Shown: positions 29,222-32,317 of the stretch, piece after piece
Numbering within the stretch: the stretch's first letter is position 1
Layout: each line of letters starts with the position of its first letter
Assembly (NCBI RefSeq): GCF_004118325.1
Contig: NZ_RDFA01000012.1
Location: 1 to 32,317 of the forward strand
Origin: Halorientalis pallida
GTDB taxonomy: Archaea > Halobacteriota > Halobacteria > Halobacteriales > Haloarculaceae
Direction: 5' to 3'
DNA length: 32,317 bases
Position numbers and translations under genes: made by a program
The notes under the pieces: generated by a model
Told to the model about the DNA's origin: nothing
Seen by the model: only the letters and a program-made list of their open reading frames with translations
Databases searched by the model: none

Positions 29222-30181
29222 ATGTTCGAAGACCAGCCGGTACGGGGGGACCTCGACGAGCACGTCGAGAACATGCTCGACTTGCTCAACGACTACGACA
29301 TCACACTCTCGAAGGGGACACCGGAGGACGCACGCGAGCAGCTGACGATCATGACGAACCTCTCGACGGGCGAGCCGGAGGACGTCGGCACCGTCGAGGA
29401 CGTCGAGATTCCGGCCGCCGGGGACGGCGAGGAGCCCATCCCTGCCCGGGTCTACGCGCCGGCCGGCGACGGCCACCCGACGGTCACGTACTACCACGGC
29501 GGCGGCTTCGTCGCGGGCGACATCGACACCCACGACGAACTCTGCCGGATGCTGGCCAACCGCGCGGAGGCGGTGATCGTCTCCGTCGAGTACCGCAAGG
29601 CACCCGAAGCGGCGTGGCCCGAACCCATCAAGGACGCCTACGCCGGGGCCCAGTGGACCGCCCGCAACGCCGAGGCGTACGGCGGTGACACCGGCACGCA
29701 CGTCGTCGCCGGCGACAGCGCCGGCGGGAACCTCAGCGCCGTCGTCTCGTTGATGGCCGCCGAGCGCGGCATGCCGAACATCGACCGGCAACTCCTGCTC
29801 TACCCCGCGACGACCTACATGGACCCGATGCCCTCGCGGGCACAGAACGGGGACGGCTACTTCCTGACCGCCCAGGACATGCTCTGGTTCGTCAAACACT
29901 ACATCGACGACGAGGTCGACGCCCACCACCCGTGGTCGTTCCCGATGAACGCCCGGCGTGACAAACTCGCCGAGACGCCGCCGGCGTACGTCCTGACCTG
30001 TGGGTTCGACCCGCTCCGGGACGAGGGCCACGCCTACGCCCAGGAACTCGCCGAGGCCGGCGTCGACGTGGAGTACAGCAACCACGAGTCGATGATCCAC
30101 GGCTTCCTCAACATGGAGGGCATCGTCGACCACACCTACGACGGCGTCGAGGAAGTCGCCGAACAGATCCGCAAAGCCTGA
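29222..30181 (+). CDS. Alpha/beta-hydrolase esterase (HSL family)
   Basis: This is a 319-residue serine esterase/lipase-like hydrolase. HGGG (92-95) forms the oxyanion hole, GDSAGGN (164-170) carries the nucleophile Ser166, and Asp263 (GFDPLRDEG) and His293 (HGFLNM) complete the triad. These are the marks of the hormone-sensitive-lipase family IV. The N-terminal cap (1-60) is typical and acidic. It probably cleaves short-chain carboxyl esters in the cytoplasm; there is no signal peptide. Start: ATG at 29222. A GTG 15 bases earlier is also in frame, and the run GGGGAGGGG just before it could be a ribosome-binding site for a leadered mRNA. Confidence 0.93.
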   Translation: MFEDQPVRGDLDEHVENMLDLLNDYDITLSKGTPEDAREQLTIMTNLSTGEPEDVGTVEDVEIPAAGDGEEPIPARVYAPAGDGHPTVTYYHGGGFVAGDIDTHDELCRMLANRAEAVIVSVEYRKAPEAAWPEPIKDAYAGAQWTARNAEAYGGDTGTHVVAGDSAGGNLSAVVSLMAAERGMPNIDRQLLLYPATTYMDPMPSRAQNGDGYFLTAQDMLWFVKHYIDDEVDAHHPWSFPMNARRDKLAETPPAYVLTCGFDPLRDEGHAYAQELAEAGVDVEYSNHESMIHGFLNMEGIVDHTYDGVEEVAEQIRKA

Positions 30182-30191
30182 CGGCGCGGCG

Positions 30192-30196
30192 TTTTT
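30192..30196 (+). promoter_or_regulatory. T-rich promoter box of the GNAT gene
   Basis: TTTTT is centred about 27 bases before the ATG at 30221, in the 39-base gap after the esterase stop. It would give a leaderless transcript separate from the esterase. Confidence 0.35.
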
Positions 30197-30220
30197 GTCG
30201 CCGGCGCACTACCCGAAGGT

Positions 30221-30673
30221 ATGGTCGACTCCGGCGTCGTCGTCGCCGACACCGAACGCGAGCGTACCGACGCCCTCGCCGTTCGACACGCCGTCTTCGT
30301 CGAAGGCCAGGGTATCGACGAGGACCGCGAACTCGACGGACTGGACGACGAGGCGGTCCACGTCGTCGCCTACGACGACGGGGAGGCCATCGGGGCCGCC
30401 CGACTCCGCGAGTCGACGGCTGGGACGTGGAAGGTCGAACGCGTCGCGGTCCGCGAGTCCCGACGCGGCGAAGGGTGGGGGCGGCGCGTGATGGAGACCG
30501 TCCACGCCGCGGCCCGCGAGCGTGACGGCACGCGACTCCGCTTGCACGCACAGGTCGACGTGGAGGGGTTCTACCGGCGACTCGGCTACCGGACGGTGGG
30601 TGAGGAGTTCGAAGAAGCGGGTATTCCGCACGTCGAGATGGTGCAGGAGTTCGACCGGGGAGGCGGGTGCTAG
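30221..30673 (+). CDS. GNAT family N-acetyltransferase
   Basis: This is a 150-residue acyltransferase. The core is VERVAVRESRRGEGWGRRVM (about 72-91), the acetyl-CoA pyrophosphate-binding motif A (RRGEGWG in place of QxxGxG/A). It is followed by QVDVEGFYRRLGYRTVGEEF (about 111-130), typical of the ElaA-like GNATs. The N-terminus RHAVFVEGQGIDED is also characteristic of that subgroup. The acceptor is unknown (small molecule or protein). Its stop overlaps the DUF7344-like regulator's stop by 4 bases (ctag) on the other strand. Confidence 0.92.
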   Translation: MVDSGVVVADTERERTDALAVRHAVFVEGQGIDEDRELDGLDDEAVHVVAYDDGEAIGAARLRESTAGTWKVERVAVRESRRGEGWGRRVMETVHAAARERDGTRLRLHAQVDVEGFYRRLGYRTVGEEFEEAGIPHVEMVQEFDRGGGC

Positions 30674-31011
30674 CGGTTCGTGTACTCGACGTGTTCGACG
30701 AGGCCGAGCAGGTCTCCGAGGGCCGAGCGCGGTTCGACGACGTTGTCAGCGGGGTCGTAGTCGACGAGGCCGAGGGCGTCGAGTTTCGGGAGCGTCCGGT
30801 GGTGCAGGTCGAGGACGACGCGGTCGCGGTCCTGTGCACCGTCGGGCAGCAGGCAGATCTCGGTCGCGAGTTCCTGCAGGGTCGTGGTCCCCTCGGTCCC
30901 GTGGAGAACCCGGACGACGATCCGCCGGCGCTCGTCACTCAGCGCTTCGAGTGCATCGGGTATCGGGACCGCCCCGAACCCCGAGAGCCCGCGAACCGAC
31001 TGTTGTGCCAT
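30670..31011 (-). CDS. Winged-helix protein with DUF7344-type domain
   Basis: This 113-residue protein is mostly one domain. ALEALSDERRRIVVRVLHGT (helix 1) leads to TTTLQELATEI (helix 2), then a loop LLPDGAQDRDRVVLDLHHRT that includes the recognition helix, and PKLDALGLVDYDPADNVVEP as the wing. This arrangement is the haloarchaeal DUF7344 winged helix as I know it. A role as transcriptional regulator is likely by fold; the targets are unknown. It lies downstream of a FilR1-like regulator on the same strand, 85 bases apart. Start: ATG giving MAQQSVRGL; AT-rich boxes lie about 24-30 bases before it. Confidence 0.86.
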   Translation of the reverse strand: MAQQSVRGLSGFGAVPIPDALEALSDERRRIVVRVLHGTEGTTTLQELATEICLLPDGAQDRDRVVLDLHHRTLPKLDALGLVDYDPADNVVEPRSALGDLLGLVEHVEYTNR

Positions 31012-31096
31012 CGCTCCGGCCTACGAATCACATATCGAAAGTGTTACCGAGCGAGTGTCGATCACTGCTTGATCGAGAATCAGAGAGTGATCCGGG

Positions 31097-31864
31097 TCAG
31101 AGTTTCCGCGTCCGATCGGACGCGACGATTCCGTCGAGGAACTCCTGGACCCACTCGATAGCGGCGTCGGAGTCGTTGGTGATGACCGCCAGCAACCGGT
31201 CCATATCGTTGGCGACGGAGACGGCGGCGCGGTCGTCGCCCACGGCGGCACCGTAGGTGTAAGCGTGTTCGGTCACGTGGACCGTCGTGTGGTCGGCCTC
31301 GAGGATCGCACCGAACTTCTCGTCGTAGTTCGACAGCCCGGTCTCGTACACCCCCTCCGAGAACACGAAGTGGGCCGGGAGCTCTTCCTCGACGGTGAGT
31401 CGGTGGAAGGCGTCGACGATGTAGGGGGTGATCCGGTTCGAGTAGCCGTAGAATTCGCTGGTCGACTTGGCCAGGTCGACCATCTCCGCCAGCGGTTCGT
31501 GTGGCGCGTGATCCTCGGCGTGGTGGACCGCCGCCCCCTCCAGAAGCCGCATGTCCAGTCCGGCGTCGCGAGGGAGGTGTGAGAGCAGGCCCTCGACTTC
31601 GGTGAGCGTCCCGAGCGCCGCGTCCACGCGCTCGAACTCCGCACAGCAGAGCTCACCGAAGTTGGTCAACTCGTACGTCGTCCCCGTCGACGTGAGGATA
31701 CCCGCGTCTTCGAGTTCACGGAAGGCTCGGTCGACGGTCGGTCGCGAGGCTCCCGTCCGCTCCTCGACGGCCCGCTTGTCGAACTGGTCGTCACAGAGAC
31801 AATCCAGCACGTCGTACCGTTTGTGAAAGAGGTGGAGGAGGCCCTCGACCGAGTCGGCATCCAT
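31097..31864 (-). CDS. Winged-helix regulator with FilR1-type sensor domain
   Basis: This is a 255-residue protein. Residues about 5-80 are a winged helix-turn-helix (DVLDCLCDDQFDKRAVEERT then GASRPTVDRAFRELEDAGIL). Residues about 115-250 resemble the FilR1 middle domain (formerly DUF1724): LLEGAAVHHAEDHAPHEPLA, ITPYIVDAFHRLTVEEELPA, VHVTEHAYTYGAAVGDDRAA. In this family the domain senses a small molecule or cell state; the ligand is unknown here. Start: ATG giving MDADSVEGLL; a TATA-like GCTTTACT is centred about 28 bases upstream. The frame continues another 324 bases upstream but looks non-coding. Confidence 0.9.
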   Translation of the reverse strand: MDADSVEGLLHLFHKRYDVLDCLCDDQFDKRAVEERTGASRPTVDRAFRELEDAGILTSTGTTYELTNFGELCCAEFERVDAALGTLTEVEGLLSHLPRDAGLDMRLLEGAAVHHAEDHAPHEPLAEMVDLAKSTSEFYGYSNRITPYIVDAFHRLTVEEELPAHFVFSEGVYETGLSNYDEKFGAILEADHTTVHVTEHAYTYGAAVGDDRAAVSVANDMDRLLAVITNDSDAAIEWVQEFLDGIVASDRTRKL

Positions 31865-31888
31865 ACGCGAGCACAACCGGCCCTCCAC

Positions 31889-31896
31889 AGTAAAGC
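31889..31896 (-). promoter_or_regulatory. TATA-like box of the FilR1-like regulator
   Basis: The minus strand reads GCTTTACT, centred about 28 bases before the ATG at 31864. Confidence 0.45.
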
Positions 31897-32053
31897 GTTC
31901 TGCTAGAATACCCCGAGTAGTGCCCGCCGCGTGGCTACGGCGGCGACACTGCATTCGGTATCGAGTCACGGCGTCGAACAGCCGAGGACCGAACGTTCGA
32001 CCACCCAGTGGCCGCGGTCCGGATCGGTCCTCCAGTGCGGGCAGGATCGTCGC

Positions 32054-32087
32054 ACGGAGCGCCCCTTCGGCGCGCTCCGTCTTTTTT
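32054..32087 (+). terminator. Hairpin followed by T-run
   Basis: ACGGAGCGC (32054-32062) pairs with GCGCTCCGT (32072-32080) across a 9-base loop, and CTTTTTTG follows at once. On the plus strand this looks like an intrinsic terminator, yet no plus-strand gene leads into it. On the minus strand the T-run becomes an A-run. Confidence 0.45.
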
Positions 32088-32110
32088 GTGAACGTTTTTA
32101 CCGCGAATAG

Positions 32111-32187
32111 TGCGGGAGCGAAGTCGTTCGAGGGACGAAGCCCCTCGTGATGACGAGAGAGCTTCGCTCTCTCGAACCACTCCCGCA
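32111..32187. repeat. Long-range stem enclosing two perfect hairpins
   Basis: TGCGGGAG (32111-32118) can pair exactly with CTCCCGCA (32180-32187). Inside lie two smaller hairpins: CGAGGG/CCCTCG (32129-32134 and 32142-32147) and CGAGAGAGC/GCTCTCTCG (32154-32162 and 32166-32174) with a TTC loop. As RNA this would form a three-way junction. Confidence 0.6.
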
Positions 32188-32197
32188 TGCCGTGCGA

Positions 32198-32247
32198 ACG
32201 GGCGCATTGCGCCCGTGAGCAAATGGTGCCGCGCGGAGCGCGGCACC
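32198..32247. repeat. Two perfect hairpins with 3-base loops
   Basis: ACGGGCGC-ATT-GCGCCCGT (32198-32216) and GGTGCCGCGC-GGA-GCGCGGCACC (32225-32247) are perfect 8- and 10-base-pair stems, each with a three-base loop and 8 bases apart. They sit just after the stop of the minus-strand gene at 32264, so on that strand they may end transcription. Confidence 0.6.
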
Positions 32248-32263
32248 CGAGCGGAAAAACGCT

Positions 32264-32317
32264 TCAGTAGAACTCCCGGACGAGGTCCATGGCGTCCTCG
32301 GGCGCGCCGTCGGGGAT
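32264..32317 (-). CDS. C-terminal fragment of an unidentified gene (runs off window)
   Basis: The last 17 codons of a minus-strand gene read IPDGAPEDAMDLVREFY and then a TGA stop. The composition is haloarchaeal coding and the end resembles the closing helix of a soluble enzyme or binding protein, but this is too short to name. It is followed by the hairpin pair at 32198-32247. Confidence 0.55.
   Translation of the reverse strand: MPDGAPEDAMDLVREFY

Larger units (their letters stand above)
31865..32263. other. Gene-free region (about 400 bp) with hairpins
   Basis: No credible protein gene was found on either strand; open frames here have the wrong composition. The first half holds the FilR1-like gene's promoter. 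The second half (32054-32247) is dominated by perfect inverted repeats, listed separately. An ACGTTTTTACC at 32092-32102 could be a plus-strand TATA-like box for a non-coding transcript, but nothing else supports this. Confidence 0.55.

Noticed and set aside
31980..32030. A possible tRNA, from a TTCGACC T-loop-like string
   Set aside because: The five bases on either side do not pair, and no acceptor stem, D-arm or anticodon arm fits.
31920..32150. A 76-codon plus-strand frame near the right edge
   Set aside because: It is Arg/Ser/Pro-rich, crosses the hairpin with T-run, and lacks acidic residues, so it is not haloarchaeal coding.
1..32317. CRISPR arrays, transposases, phage genes or defence systems
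   Set aside because: No regularly spaced direct repeats with unique spacers were seen, and no DDE, HUH or integrase motifs appear in the proteins. The content is mostly core chromosomal genes.

Overview
The window is about 32 kb of chromosomal DNA from an extremely halophilic archaeon (class Halobacteria). The evidence is high GC, strongly acidic proteins, GTG starts, and TATA-like boxes centred about 26-30 bases upstream of many start codons, which implies mostly leaderless mRNAs. It also carries archaeal hallmark genes: family B DNA polymerase, Mre11-Rad50, proteasome-activating nucleotidase (PAN), PAC2 protein, a geranylgeranyl-reductase-type flavoprotein and SufBC. Several small haloarchaea-only families are present. 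I cannot name the genus with confidence.

Layout. 1-1042 (minus): the first codons of sufB, and sufC with a long acidic insertion. 1321-3048 (plus): a 7TM-type sensor histidine kinase whose stop overlaps that of an intein-free polB (3041-5809, minus). 5923-7005 (plus): three small haloarchaeal proteins. 7002-11312 (minus): an unknown helical protein, mre11 and rad50, overlapping as an operon. 11603-12011 (plus): the remnant of a GMC oxidoreductase that lost its middle. 12077-12349: a small winged-helix regulator, divergent from PAN (12506-13720). 13918-14297 (minus): a 45-residue membrane protein and a DUF5800-like protein. 14446-16865 (plus): a polymer-forming (bactofilin-like) protein and a YchF/MJ1332-type GTPase with a TGS domain. 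16869-18718 (minus): a lycopene-cyclase-domain protein, an unknown protein and a UbiA prenyltransferase. 18788-22203 (minus): aminotransferase, a thiolase with Ser at both Cys positions, a 48-residue acidic protein and a PAC2 protein. 22362-25599 (plus): SDR oxidoreductase, DUF6114-like protein, unknown protein, and an RNA m5C methyltransferase overlapping a separate RNA-binding-like subunit. 25601-28916 (minus): two membrane proteins, an aldo/keto reductase and the geranylgeranyl reductase. 29222-30673 (plus): HSL-type esterase and a GNAT acetyltransferase. 30670-31864 (minus): a DUF7344-like regulator and a FilR1-like regulator. The right edge has a gene-free stretch packed with perfect hairpins and the last 17 codons of another minus-strand gene.

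Functional themes: genome maintenance (PolB, Mre11, Rad50), protein quality control (PAN, PAC2), Fe-S assembly (SufC, SufB), isoprenoid and membrane lipid chemistry (GGR, UbiA, lycopene cyclase domain), acyl-CoA metabolism (thiolase) and RNA modification. The most unusual items are the doubly Cys-to-Ser thiolase, the UbiA plus cyclase-domain pair (which recalls actinobacterial C50 carotenoid loci), the unknown gene leading the mre11-rad50 operon, the split RNA methyltransferase, the internally deleted oxidoreductase and the hairpin cluster at 32054-32247. No CRISPR array, rRNA, tRNA or insertion sequence was found.
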